Below are positions 26,119-34,861 of a stretch of 64,000 nucleotides of DNA, piece after piece. A model generated the notes under the pieces. That model made no database searches and was not told the DNA's origin. It worked only from the letters and a program-made list of their open reading frames with translations. The stretch's first letter is position 1. Each line of letters begins with the position of its first letter. A program made the position numbers and the translations under genes. Where the stretch lies: assembly GCF_002237595.1 (NCBI RefSeq), contig NZ_CP022529.1, positions 5,052,001 to 5,116,000 of the forward strand, in the 5' to 3' direction. This DNA comes from Labrenzia sp. VG12. GTDB taxonomy: Bacteria; Pseudomonadota; Alphaproteobacteria; Rhizobiales; Stappiaceae.

Positions 26119-26907
26119 ATGCTGCAGACAGACAAGAACGTCAACTCGGGAAGACCGGCCAACAGCCAACTGATGTTGGGACCTTTTGCAATGGAGGGTC
26201 TCACCTCAGAGGAAGCTGTCGCACTGATTTGCGAAGCGGTCCAGCACCGGGGACCGCTCGACATTGCCATCTGCAATGCTCACACCGTTCTGACGGCTTT
26301 GGACAATCCCGACTATGCAGACACCTTGAAGAAGATGACGCTCCTGAATGACGGGATCGGTCTGAATCTGGCAAGCCGGTTTCTCAATGGACGCCCGTTT
26401 CCGGCAAACCTGAACGGTACTGATCTTCTTCCCTTTGTCCTGGCGCATATCGGTATTCCGTTGCGGATATATCTTCTTGGAGCCAGGGAAGATCAGGTGC
26501 GCGGCGCCAAGCAGCATATCGAATCGTGTTTCCCGGACCATCTGGTGGTCGGCTGCCGAAACGGGTTTTTCCAGGAGCAGGAGATCTCGGACATTTGCGC
26601 GGAGATCAATGCGGCCAGGCCGGATCTGCTGCTGGTGGCCATGGGAAATCCGCGTCAGGAATTCTTCATCACGCAAAACAGGGATCAGTTGACGGTACCG
26701 GTTGCGATCGGCGTCGGTGCTCTGTTTGATTTCATGTCTGGGGCGGTCGTCCGGGCACCCGGCTTTGTCCGCAAGGCCGGGCTGGAATGGCTGTTCCGCT
26801 TGCTGCAGGAACCGCGCCGGCTGTTTCATCGTTATGTGATCGGAATTCCGCGTTTCCTCTTCGCGGTGGCCAGGTTCAAATACGGCCGGTCCGAAAAAAG
26901 CGCCTAA
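26119..26907 (+). CDS. WecG/TagA/CpsF family glycosyltransferase
   Basis: 262 aa GT26 enzyme. Landmarks are CNAHTVLTAL (the Thr of TagA) , LLNDGIGL (catalytic Asp region), LNGTDLLPF, MGNPRQEFF and GVGALFDFMSG, then the C-terminal GLEWLFRLLQEPRRLFHRY membrane-association segment. Members transfer ManNAcA, ManNAc or glucose-type residues to the first sugar on undecaprenyl diphosphate at the inner face of the membrane. It starts 267 bp after the preceding GT4; that gap shows no gene. Its end overlaps the stop of cobK by four bases on the opposite strand. Confidence 0.92.
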   Translation: MLQTDKNVNSGRPANSQLMLGPFAMEGLTSEEAVALICEAVQHRGPLDIAICNAHTVLTALDNPDYADTLKKMTLLNDGIGLNLASRFLNGRPFPANLNGTDLLPFVLAHIGIPLRIYLLGAREDQVRGAKQHIESCFPDHLVVGCRNGFFQEQEISDICAEINAARPDLLLVAMGNPRQEFFITQNRDQLTVPVAIGVGALFDFMSGAVVRAPGFVRKAGLEWLFRLLQEPRRLFHRYVIGIPRFLFAVARFKYGRSEKSA

Positions 26908-27662
26908 TCTGCAACCGGGCCTAAATGGCCCTTTACCAGCGCGATCATTTCGTCAACGGAGCCCGCCGTTTCGGCCTCGGGCAAATCCGGCCTGCTGATC
27001 ATGAAGACGGGCAGCGACAGTCTGCGGGCGGCTGCGATCTTGGCAAAGGCACGGGTGCCGCCGCTGTTCTTGGTCACCAGATGCGTGATCCGGTGTGTTT
27101 CCATCAACGAGAGCTCTTCTTCAACCGCCTGTGGCGGGCGAGCCAGGATCAGCTGCCAATGAGGCGGCAATGGCTCGGAGGGCGGCTCGATCATGCGCGC
27201 CAGGCCGAAAAGGTCCGTGCGATGTGTGAAAAGTCCGATGTCCGTCCGCCCGACCGACAGGAATACCCTCGCCCCTGTTGGCAAGGCAGCCGCAGCCTCC
27301 TTGAGAGTACCAAACGACTGCCAGGTGTCGCCGGATTCCGCTGTCCAGCCGGGCCGGTCGAGGCGCAACAAGGTCGCCAGGGGGAGGTCGGCGGCTGCGG
27401 CTGCATTGCGGCTCATCTGTGCCGCAAAAGGATGTGTCGCATCCACGATGATCGTGACAGCCTCGGCTGCCAGATAGGCGCGCAAGCCGTCGACCCCGCC
27501 AAAGCCACCGACCCGGGTCGGTACGCCCAGGTCCGGCAGATCCGAGACTGCGCCGGCAAACGAGGCTGTCAGCCGGGTCTCGGGAAAGGTCTTGGAAAGC
27601 GCGCGCGCCAGCTGGCGTGCTTCATGGGTGCCGGCCAGAAGCAGGATATGGTCATGCGTCAT
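26904..27662 (-). CDS. cobK: Precorrin-6A reductase CobK/CbiJ
   Basis: About 252 aa. Begins ILLLAGTHEARQLARAL, the NADPH-binding opening of the family, and has VDATHPFAAQMSRNA, the conserved D-A-T-H-P-F stretch, and LVTKNSGGTRAFAKI near the C-terminus. It reduces (cobalt-)precorrin-6A to 6B. The ATG at 27662 overlaps the end of cbiD by 11 bp; a TTG two codons upstream is the alternative. It is the last gene of the short leftward cbiD-cobK pair. Confidence 0.93.
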   Translation of the reverse strand: MTHDHILLLAGTHEARQLARALSKTFPETRLTASFAGAVSDLPDLGVPTRVGGFGGVDGLRAYLAAEAVTIIVDATHPFAAQMSRNAAAAADLPLATLLRLDRPGWTAESGDTWQSFGTLKEAAAALPTGARVFLSVGRTDIGLFTHRTDLFGLARMIEPPSEPLPPHWQLILARPPQAVEEELSLMETHRITHLVTKNSGGTRAFAKIAAARRLSLPVFMISRPDLPEAETAGSVDEMIALVKGHLGPVAD

Positions 27663-28752
27663 CGTCAAATCCGCATTCGCCGATCACCTTGCCGGATCTG
27701 TCGGTGATCAGGACTTCAACAGCGATTGGCGCATCTCTCAGGATGTCGCGCACAGCGGCCTTCGCGCGCCGTGCCAGCGGCGTGCTCAGGTCGACACCGG
27801 CGGTGAGCGCGCGGTCGAGCACTTCCTTGGCCGTGTTGGCCTCAAGGGCATCCGCGACCTGATCGTCAGGCGCGCCGGTTTCCACCAGCAGATCCTGCAA
27901 ATATCCGAAGTCGACGGAGCTTCGGGCAGAATGCAGATCAAGCGCCCCCTGGGCCAGCTTGGTGAACTTGGCAAATCCGCCGGACAGTGTGAGTTTCTCC
28001 ACCGGATGACTGCGCAGATATTTCAGGAGCCCGCCCGCAAAGTCTCCCATGTCGAGAAAGGCGGTCTCGTCGAGTTCATAACGGTGCCTGACCGCGTCTT
28101 CCGAGGCGCTGCCGGTAGCGCCGACCACGTGGGTGAGACCGACGGCGCGCGCGACATCGATGCCCCGGTGGATGGAGGCGATCCAGGCCGCGCAGGAAAA
28201 CGGGCGTACGATGCCCGTGGTGCCCAGAACGGACAAGCCGCCGACAATGCCGAGCCTGGGGTTCATGGTCTTCAGGGCAAGCTCTGCGCCACCGCCGATC
28301 GAAACCTCGATTTCCACATCGCCCGGTGCGCCATGCCGGGACGCGATTTCGGAAATGGCCGTTTCCATCATCTGGCGCGGCACCGGGTTGATCGCCGGTT
28401 CTCCCGGCGGGATCGGCAGGCCGGGTCTCGTGACCGTGCCGACGCCGTCTCCGGCCTTGAAACGCACACCGGACCCTTCCGGCAACAGCCGCACGGTGGA
28501 CGTGACCAGCGCCCCGTGTGTGACATCCGGGTCGTCGCCGGCATCCTTGGTGATGGTTGCCTGCGCCCTGCCGTCTGACAGATCGTGCCGGGTCAGGGCA
28601 AAGGCGGCGGTTCCGCCGCGCGGCAGGGTGATGTCGACCGGGTCGGGAAACGTCCCGCTCAGAAGAGCCGAATAGGCGGCCTTGGCCGCCGCCGTCGCAC
28701 AGGCGCCGGTCGTCCAGCCGCGTCGCAGTTCTTTTGGCTCATTCTTCGACAT
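27652..28752 (-). CDS. cbiD: Cobalt-precorrin-5B C1-methyltransferase CbiD
   Basis: About 366 aa. Starts LRRGWTTGACATAAAKAA, the CbiD signature, and contains GTTGIVRPFSCAAW and GDFAGGLLKYL. It methylates C1 with SAM in the cobalt-early (anaerobic) pathway, where it replaces CobF. The ATG at 28752 is preferred over one at 28800. It overlaps cobK and is divergent from cobA, the two starts being 131 bp apart. Confidence 0.94.
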   Translation of the reverse strand: MSKNEPKELRRGWTTGACATAAAKAAYSALLSGTFPDPVDITLPRGGTAAFALTRHDLSDGRAQATITKDAGDDPDVTHGALVTSTVRLLPEGSGVRFKAGDGVGTVTRPGLPIPPGEPAINPVPRQMMETAISEIASRHGAPGDVEIEVSIGGGAELALKTMNPRLGIVGGLSVLGTTGIVRPFSCAAWIASIHRGIDVARAVGLTHVVGATGSASEDAVRHRYELDETAFLDMGDFAGGLLKYLRSHPVEKLTLSGGFAKFTKLAQGALDLHSARSSVDFGYLQDLLVETGAPDDQVADALEANTAKEVLDRALTAGVDLSTPLARRAKAAVRDILRDAPIAVEVLITDRSGKVIGECGFDDDA

Positions 28753-28883
28753 CAGGTTTCTATATCCGATGCATTTCCGCTTTTCTGCCCCTGGCAGCAC
28801 CTGCGCGATAAAATGTCGTAATCCTTTTGTTTTTGATCGCGGTTTTGCTTGGCTGCCTTTGTTTGCGCAGGTAAACAGGACAT

Positions 28884-29750
28884 ATGACGGGCACTACAGA
28901 GAACAACAGTCTGCCGAAGGGGTTGCCGGTGTTTGAACCGGGCTGGGTATGGCTTGCAGGTGCGGGACCGGGCGATCCGGGCCTGTTGACGTTGCATGCG
29001 CTGAACGGCCTGCGCCAGGCGGACGCGGTTGTTTACGACGCCCTGGTCGACCAGAGCATTCTGGACTGGGTGAAACCGGGTGCCATAACGGACTATGCCG
29101 GAAAACGTGGCGGCAAGCCGAGCCCGAAGCAGCGCGACATCACGCTGAAACTGATCGATTATGCCCGCGCGGGCAAAAGGGTTCTGCGGTTGAAAGGCGG
29201 AGATCCGTTTGTCTTTGGCCGCGGTGGGGAAGAGGCACTCGGTCTGGTGGAAGCCGGCGTGCCCTTCCGGATCATTCCGGGCATCACTGCCGGGATCGGC
29301 GGTCTGGCCTATGCCGGCATTCCCGCAACGCACCGCGACTGCAACCAGGCGGTCACCTTCCTGACCGGCCATGACCAGACCGGCCTGACGCCGGACGCGG
29401 TCAATTGGGACGGGATCGCCAAGGGCTCTCCCGTGATCGTCATGTACATGGCGATGAAGCATCTTGAGACGATAGCCGGCAAACTGATAGCCGGTGGACG
29501 GTCTGTGGACGAGCCTGTGGGCATCGTGTGCAACGCTTCCTTAGCCGGGCAAGAGGTTCTGGAAACAACGCTCGGCCGGTGTTTCGCCGATGCCAGAGCT
29601 GCGAATATCGAGCCGCCGGCCATCGTCTGTGTCGGCGAGGTGGTGCGCCTGCGCAGCGGGCTGGACTGGCTTGGGGCGCTGTCGGGCAGGGTTCTGGAAA
29701 GCGATCCGCTGGGACTGCGGCAGGACCGCCGCTCGGTCGATGCCGGCTGA
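28884..29750 (+). CDS. cobA: Uroporphyrinogen-III C-methyltransferase CobA (SUMT)
   Basis: 288 aa, single SUMT domain with WLAGAGPGDPGLLTLHA near residue 22, VVYDALVD, and LRLKGGDPFVFGRGGEE near residue 97. It makes precorrin-2 from uroporphyrinogen III, the entry point for siroheme and cobalamin. No CysG-type dehydrogenase/chelatase part is attached, so this supports the separate CbiX chelatase at 39567. Its last 11 bases are shared with the start of cobB. The ribosome site is AGG with some A-rich spacing before the ATG. Confidence 0.95.
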   Translation: MTGTTENNSLPKGLPVFEPGWVWLAGAGPGDPGLLTLHALNGLRQADAVVYDALVDQSILDWVKPGAITDYAGKRGGKPSPKQRDITLKLIDYARAGKRVLRLKGGDPFVFGRGGEEALGLVEAGVPFRIIPGITAGIGGLAYAGIPATHRDCNQAVTFLTGHDQTGLTPDAVNWDGIAKGSPVIVMYMAMKHLETIAGKLIAGGRSVDEPVGIVCNASLAGQEVLETTLGRCFADARAANIEPPAIVCVGEVVRLRSGLDWLGALSGRVLESDPLGLRQDRRSVDAG

Positions 29751-31062
29751 TCCAACCGCGTTTACTCCCGGCGGTTTCCTGATTGCCGCGCCGTCGTCCG
29801 GTGCGGGCAAGACAACACTGACCCTGGCACTGCTTCGAGCCTTGAAGCACATGGGCCTCAGGGTCGCCTCGGGAAAATCCGGCCCCGATTACATCGATCC
29901 CCGCTTTCATGAAGCCGCAAGTGGCACCGCCAGCGTCAATCTGGATGCCTGGGCGATGACACCGGAAACACTCAGGTCCTTGGCGCGCGATCACGCGGCA
30001 GGGCAGGACCTGCTTCTGGTCGAGGGCGCCATGGGGCTTTTTGACGGGGCAGCGAATGGCAAGGGCTCGGCGGCCGATCTGGCTTCAATATTGGGCCTGC
30101 CGGTCGTCCTTGTGGTGGATTGTGGCAAGCAGGCCCAGTCCGTTGCCGCACTGGTTCAGGGCTTTCGGACCTTCCGGGACGATGTTTCTGTGGCCGGTGT
30201 CCTTTTGAACCGGGTCGGCAGCGCCCGGCATGAGGCCATGTTGCGGCAGGCCCTGGCGCCGCAGGACATCGAGGTGCTGGGCGCCCTGCCGCGTTCAAAG
30301 GACCTGGTCTTGCCAGAGCGCCATCTGGGGCTTGTTCAGGCCGGCGAACATCCGGATCTGGAGAGGTTTCTGGACGGAGCGGCCCGCCTTTGCCGCGATC
30401 ATGTCGACCTGGCGCGCCTGCACAAGATGGCTGCAAGCCTTGGTCCGCAAGGAACCGGCAAGAAGCAACTGCCTGCCACGCTCGGGCAGAAGGTCGCCGT
30501 TGCCAGGGACACTGCCTTTGCCTTCTCCTATCCGCATCTTCTGGAAACCTGGCGGCAAGACGGGGCCGAGATCTCTTTCTTTTCTCCGCTTGCCGACGAG
30601 GCGCCAGCAGCGAATGCAGACGCGATTTATCTGCCGGGCGGCTATCCGGAACTTCATGCAGGGCGCCTCGCCCGGGCGGAGCGCTTCAAGGCCGGTCTGA
30701 AACGTGCGGCAGGGGCGGGGACGCTGATCTATGGCGAGTGCGGAGGTTACATGACGCTTGGCACCGGTCTTATCGATGCGGACGGACACCGGCACGAGAT
30801 GCTCGGCCTGCTGCCGCTGGAGACCTCGTTCCAGGCCCGCAAGCGTCATCTCGGCTATCGGAAGCTTCGGCCGCTCACCGAACTGCCCTGGTCAGGCGCA
30901 CTTTCGGCGCATGAGTTCCACTATGCCTCGATCGTCTCGGAAGGCGCGGCGGAGCGCCTGTTCGAGGCGGAAGACGCTGAAGGCAATCGGCTGGCCGATA
31001 TGGGATTGCGCGCCGGGTCCGTCATGGGCTCCTATGCCCATGTGATTGCCAGGTCCGGTTAG
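29740..31062 (+). CDS. cobB: Cobyrinate a,c-diamide synthase CobB/CbiA
   Basis: About 440 aa. The N-terminal dethiobiotin-synthetase-like ATPase has APSSGAGKTTLTLAL (P-loop) and KSGPDYIDPRFHEA. The C-terminal class-I glutamine amidotransferase half has YLPGGYPELHAG and YGECGGYM with the Cys nucleophile, and SVMGSYAHV at the end. It amidates the a and c side chains of (hydrogeno)cobyrinate using glutamine and ATP. The start at 29740 overlaps cobA by 11 bp, indicating one transcript; a longer frame upstream overlaps cobA and is not used. Confidence 0.95.
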   Translation: MPADPTAFTPGGFLIAAPSSGAGKTTLTLALLRALKHMGLRVASGKSGPDYIDPRFHEAASGTASVNLDAWAMTPETLRSLARDHAAGQDLLLVEGAMGLFDGAANGKGSAADLASILGLPVVLVVDCGKQAQSVAALVQGFRTFRDDVSVAGVLLNRVGSARHEAMLRQALAPQDIEVLGALPRSKDLVLPERHLGLVQAGEHPDLERFLDGAARLCRDHVDLARLHKMAASLGPQGTGKKQLPATLGQKVAVARDTAFAFSYPHLLETWRQDGAEISFFSPLADEAPAANADAIYLPGGYPELHAGRLARAERFKAGLKRAAGAGTLIYGECGGYMTLGTGLIDADGHRHEMLGLLPLETSFQARKRHLGYRKLRPLTELPWSGALSAHEFHYASIVSEGAAERLFEAEDAEGNRLADMGLRAGSVMGSYAHVIARSG

Positions 31063-31222
31063 CCGTCTGCAACTGAAGACCTTGTTGACGCCCCCGATAT
31101 TGTCGACGGAACAGGGGCAAGTCGTCATCCGAACTGTCAAAAATACGAATGCCTTGTTGGATAGTCTCCAGAGGATGTTTAGTAAACATCAGTCTCGAAA
31201 CGGCAGGTGAGCCCGGAAGCCA

Positions 31223-31942
31223 GTGAAACTATCTTTGAATGATCCTGTCTGGAGCAGACTGTATGGCCCCTATGGTGTCCGGAATGTTCCTGGCATTCTG
31301 GAAAGCCTGAAGACCCGCTGGGACGACGATCTGGCAAGAGAGTTGTTCTGGGAAGAACTCCACCATCAGGATGATGTCTATCCCGTCACATATGCGGCCT
31401 TGCCCTGGTTGTTGGACATCGTTCAGCGTTTGCCGAGCATGCCCAGGGAAGCCTTGTGCTTTTTTTCTCTGGTCCTGAGATGTGCGGTGGCGCCGCATGG
31501 CACAGGGTGCGACGGCAAGGGGCCAAGAGGAAAATACAGAGGTCTGGCGCTAGAGGTCTCCGACCACGCTCACTCCTGGGTGCCCGCGGGTCGGAGACTG
31601 ACTGAAAACGACATGATCATCTTGAAGAAACTCGAGACCTGGTTCGATGAAGCAGCACCTTGCATTGCAGAGATCTGTCTGTCGGCCATCGGACCGGCTG
31701 ACGACTGTGATAGCGTCGCACTGGCGGGAGGGGCAATCGCCCTGGACGGCGGTGAGAATGTAGCCTGGGCTGCGGAAATGTGGGCGGACGGTTTGGCGCT
31801 CCCGGACATCGTCGCGCAATCTGGAGCAACTTCAGGTGAAGCGGGGATTGCCCTGAAATTTGCAGATCGTCTGGACACTCAAAACCCAAACTTGTCCGGG
31901 TTCTTGAGGAAACTCGCTGATGAGTTGGAAACCGGTACTTGA
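31223..31942 (+). CDS. Hypothetical protein with HEAT-like N-terminal motif
   Basis: 239 aa, GTG start. The N-terminal pattern DPVWSRLYGPYG, then FWEELHHQDDVYPVTYAALPWLL, recalls a widespread family of unknown function with an E-HHQxDV-Y motif and HEAT-like helices, found in many bacteria and often near toxin-type or accessory genes. No signal peptide, membrane segment or catalytic motif is visible. It follows cobB by 160 bp and is convergent with a methyltransferase, so it is not obviously part of cobalamin synthesis. A comparable lone hypothetical of helical type lies at 46524. Confidence 0.55.
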   Translation: MKLSLNDPVWSRLYGPYGVRNVPGILESLKTRWDDDLARELFWEELHHQDDVYPVTYAALPWLLDIVQRLPSMPREALCFFSLVLRCAVAPHGTGCDGKGPRGKYRGLALEVSDHAHSWVPAGRRLTENDMIILKKLETWFDEAAPCIAEICLSAIGPADDCDSVALAGGAIALDGGENVAWAAEMWADGLALPDIVAQSGATSGEAGIALKFADRLDTQNPNLSGFLRKLADELETGT

Positions 31943-32036
31943 GCCCTGGCAGCTCGGAAACTGATTTTTGGTTTCGAAATCCTGTCCGTCCTGCTCAACG
32001 GAGCCGATTGGAGTGACCCGGAACAAACTACGCGAC

Positions 32037-32666
32037 CTAAACCACCTCCAGCACCACCAGCTGGCAGAAGATGTTTTCCTTGGTGTGGTAGGGGCTCTCG
32101 GTCACTGAAACCACGCGGGTCTTGCCCTCTTGTTCCAGCGTTTCGATCTTGTCCTTGAAGCCGTCCGCTTCCCAGGCAATGTCACGCACGGTCAGCACGA
32201 TGGGCGCGCCCGGCTTGGCAACGCGGATGAGTTCGTCAATGCCGGCGGGGCCGACATGTCCGGCGGTGAAGACACCTGCACAGACGACGCCGTCATAGAT
32301 ATCGTCGTCGATCTCGAACAGCGGCCCGGCCATGTCGGCGAGGTTCAGCTTGCGGTAGGCGCCCTTGGACCGGGACTGCGCCAGCATCGCAGGGGTCAGA
32401 TCGATGCCGTCGATCGTCAGGTCCCATTTGCGCTTGATGAGCTCAATGCCGACCAGACCGGTGCCGCAGCCGGCATCCAGGATCAGGGCCGTGTCGGAGA
32501 CGTGCTGGACCAGGGCCTCAGCGGCGATTTCCGGCCCGACATAGCCCATGCTCAGAAGCAGATCCGTGTCGTAATGCTCCGACCAGTTCTCGTAGAATTC
32601 CCGGATCGCATCCGGGTCACCACCCAGCAGGGTTGCCTGTTTCAAGAGAGGGTTTTCGTCAGGCAT
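32037..32666 (-). CDS. Class I SAM-dependent methyltransferase
   Basis: About 209 aa. SAM-binding motif ILDAGCGTGLVGIELI near residue 65, acidic post-I IDGIDLTPAML, and LTVRDIAW in motif III-IV. General appearance is that of the WBSCR27/Williams-Beuren-type small methyltransferases. ATG at 32666 is chosen because GGAG lies 6-7 nt upstream; the longer frame to 32726 has no such site. It is unrelated in motif to the tetrapyrrole methylases nearby. It is 56 bp downstream of the Crp/Fnr gene on the same strand and may share its transcript. Confidence 0.84.
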   Translation of the reverse strand: MPDENPLLKQATLLGGDPDAIREFYENWSEHYDTDLLLSMGYVGPEIAAEALVQHVSDTALILDAGCGTGLVGIELIKRKWDLTIDGIDLTPAMLAQSRSKGAYRKLNLADMAGPLFEIDDDIYDGVVCAGVFTAGHVGPAGIDELIRVAKPGAPIVLTVRDIAWEADGFKDKIETLEQEGKTRVVSVTESPYHTKENIFCQLVVLEVV

Positions 32667-32722
32667 GAAGGTCTCCGATTGCGGTGGTCCGGATGGCAGA
32701 TTAGGCGAGCGGCTTGCAGCAA

Positions 32723-33319
32723 TCAAACTTCTCGCCGCAATCGGAACCGGTTGTCCACCCGCTCGATCCGGCCAGACTTCGCCAGTGACGCAAGAGCACG
32801 GTAGATGGCCTCATGGGTGAGGCCGAGCGTTCGGCCGATATCCTTCCAGGCCAGTTCCGGGTCTCGCCACCCATCCTCGCTGGCCGGCAACAGCGACAAA
32901 TAGGCAAGGACCCGGTCGTCGGCACGCTTGATGTTGCGCAGCTCGATCTGGGATCTGAGGTCCCGGATTGATCGGGAATAGATCTTCAGGATGGCCAGAG
33001 ACACGTCTGGACGGGCCAGCGTCGCGAGCAGGGCCTGCTTGTCATAAACGGCACAGTCGACATCTGTCTCACAGATGGCGTCGCAATGATAGCGCTCGGC
33101 GAAGAGGGAGGCTTCGGCCAGCAACTCTCCGGAACTGGCACGCTGAACGACAACTTCCTGGCCGGTTTCGAGGGTGCGCACCATCGTAATCGAACCGCCC
33201 AGGACAAAATACAGGCGGGTGATGCGGTCACCGGTCCAGAAGAGATGCTCGCCCGAAGAGAGGGACAGGGGCTGCGCCTCCAGCCCGGCCTGTTTCAGAA
33301 TGTCCGTGAAGGTCTCCAT
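32723..33319 (-). CDS. Crp/Fnr family transcriptional regulator
   Basis: About 198 aa. An N-terminal cyclic-nucleotide-type beta roll (GEHLFWTGDRITRLYFVLGG) is followed by the dimer helix and a C-terminal winged helix (WKDIGRTLGLTHEAIYRAL). The recognition helix reads E-A-I-Y-R, close to the E-xx-SR of FNR. It lacks the four Fe-S Cys of FNR and has no obvious cAMP-binding RxS pair, so its signal is unknown. A perfect FNR-like palindrome lies 29 bp upstream of the chosen start, suggesting autoregulation and control of the divergent gene. In-frame ATGs up to 33391 would place the box inside the coding region. Confidence 0.85.
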   Translation of the reverse strand: METFTDILKQAGLEAQPLSLSSGEHLFWTGDRITRLYFVLGGSITMVRTLETGQEVVVQRASSGELLAEASLFAERYHCDAICETDVDCAVYDKQALLATLARPDVSLAILKIYSRSIRDLRSQIELRNIKRADDRVLAYLSLLPASEDGWRDPELAWKDIGRTLGLTHEAIYRALASLAKSGRIERVDNRFRLRREV

Positions 33320-33347
33320 GGGCACCAGCTGTGGATCGAACCTCAAA

Positions 33348-33367
33348 CATATGATCCGGATCATATG
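33348..33367. promoter_or_regulatory. FNR/CRP-type palindromic operator
   Basis: catatgatccggatcatatg is a perfect 20-bp palindrome. Its core, TGAT-CCGG-ATCA, matches the FNR-box layout TTGAT-N4-ATCAA at eight of ten specified bases. It sits between the Crp/Fnr gene (start 33319, leftward) and the Spy-like gene (start 33430, rightward), so it can serve both promoters. Confidence 0.65.
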
Positions 33368-33429
33368 AGATAGCATCGAACTTTGCCACACTTGTCCTAC
33401 AAAGCCCTATCGACCTGCGGGAAGCATGC

Positions 33430-33993
33430 ATGGCGCCGATAATCCCACAAAAGGCTTTCGCCATAATTGGCATGTGCCTCTGTTTCCCGCACTTTTCTTA
33501 CGCTCAGGGCGCCGCCCTCCTTCAACCCTATGCCGGGGAAGAAACCCGCCAGATCAAGTCCCTGTCCGAAAAGGATGTCGAGGATCTGCAGGCCGGTCGC
33601 GGCTGGGGGCTGGCCAAACCAGCCGAACTGAATGGATATCCGGGGCCCGCCCATGTGCTGGAAGCGGCCGAAGACCTTCAGCTGTCGCCGGAAACAAGGG
33701 CCCGGGTGGAGGCCATCTACGCTGACATGAACGCCGAAGCCCGCCGATTGGGCGCGCTCTACATCGAGGCAGAACTGCAGCTTGAAAATGCGTTCTCGGA
33801 CAAGTCCGCCGAGCCTGAGGTCCTGAAGCGGTTGCTGGCCGATGCCGAAGCCTTGCGTGCCCAGCTGCGGCAGACACATCTTGAAGCGCATCTGGAAACC
33901 GCGCCACTGCTGACACGGCACCAGAAGATGCTTTATGCGAGGCTGCGCGGCTACGACACGGGAAACGGTCATGACCACGGCGGTCATCACTGA
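33430..33993 (+). CDS. Spy/CpxP-like periplasmic protein with His-rich tail
   Basis: 187 aa. An N-terminal signal peptide is visible (hydrophobic FAIIGMCLCF, then HFSYAQG as a likely cleavage site). The mature part is almost all alpha-helical and charged, with LSPETRARVEAIYADMNAEAR typical of Spy/CpxP/ZraP-type heavy-metal or stress proteins. The C-terminus GNGHDHGGHH is a probable metal site. Role: periplasmic metal binding or chaperone, inferred from fold type. Divergent from the Crp/Fnr gene across the palindrome. Confidence 0.7.
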   Translation: MAPIIPQKAFAIIGMCLCFPHFSYAQGAALLQPYAGEETRQIKSLSEKDVEDLQAGRGWGLAKPAELNGYPGPAHVLEAAEDLQLSPETRARVEAIYADMNAEARRLGALYIEAELQLENAFSDKSAEPEVLKRLLADAEALRAQLRQTHLEAHLETAPLLTRHQKMLYARLRGYDTGNGHDHGGHH

Positions 33994-34087
33994 TCGCAGC
34001 AACCGTCACGCGACCGGGACGGATATGCCCGCAGATGAAATGGTGCTGCCGAATGAACCGGCAGCCTGTCAACGGGACACCGCCTGC

Positions 34088-34861
34088 TTACGCCTTCGCC
34101 TTCTTCTTCGGTCTGAGCACGTGCACATGGTCCGCGTCGTATAGCGCGCTGTCGCGGAAATCGGCGTCAGGTTCCAGGGCATGGCCGACAAAGATCAGCG
34201 CGGTGCGGGTGATCTTCGAGGCGCGCACCTTGTCGGCAATCGTTGACAGGGTGCCGTGAATGAACGCCTCGTCCGGCCAGCCGACCCGATAGGCGACAAT
34301 CACAGGACAGTCCGCGCCGTAATGCGGCGTCAGCTGGCGTTCAACTTCGCGCAGATTGCGGATCGAAAGGTGAATGGCAAGCGTGGCGCCGCTCTTGCCG
34401 AACGTGTCAAGGTCCTCGTTGTTCGGCATTGCGGAGGATTTCATCGCCGTGCGGGTGACAATGATGCTCTGCGCGACTTCCGGGATCGTCAGCTCTTTCT
34501 TAAGCGCGGCCGCCGCCGCGGCAAAAGCCGGCACGCCGGGGGTGACATCATAATCGATGCCGAGTTCGTTGAGCCGGCGCATCTGTTCTGCTGTCGCGCC
34601 ATAGATGGACGGGTCGCCGGAGTGCACGCGGGCCACATCCTGGCCCTTGGCATGGGCCGCCTTGATCTCCTCGATGATCTCATCGAGCGTCATGGGCGCC
34701 GTGTCGATGACACGGGCGTCGTCCGGCGCCGCGGCAACAATCTGTTCAGGCACCAGCGATCCGGCATAGAGGCAGACCGGACAGGACTGGATCAGCTTCA
34801 GGCCGCGCACGGTGATGAGATCCGGATCACCCGGTCCGGCGCCGATGAAATGGACGGTCAT
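34088..34861 (-). CDS. cobM: Precorrin-4 C11-methyltransferase CobM/CbiF
   Basis: 257 aa, single tetrapyrrole-methylase domain. Key motifs are VHFIGAGPGDPDLITVRG at the N-terminus, YAGSLVPEQI, and HSGDPSIYGATAEQMRRL near residue 80, which separates it from CobI and CobJ. It methylates C11 with SAM. Last gene of the leftward cob operon; its ATG overlaps the stop of cbiG-cobJ (ATGA at 34858-34861). A Lys-rich tail ends the protein. Confidence 0.95.
   Translation of the reverse strand: MTVHFIGAGPGDPDLITVRGLKLIQSCPVCLYAGSLVPEQIVAAAPDDARVIDTAPMTLDEIIEEIKAAHAKGQDVARVHSGDPSIYGATAEQMRRLNELGIDYDVTPGVPAFAAAAAALKKELTIPEVAQSIIVTRTAMKSSAMPNNEDLDTFGKSGATLAIHLSIRNLREVERQLTPHYGADCPVIVAYRVGWPDEAFIHGTLSTIADKVRASKITRTALIFVGHALEPDADFRDSALYDADHVHVLRPKKKAKA

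Noticed and set aside
28753..28883. Second cobalamin riboswitch between cbiD and cobA
   Set aside because: 131 bp only, and none of the core blocks seen at 40931-41124 are present on either strand.
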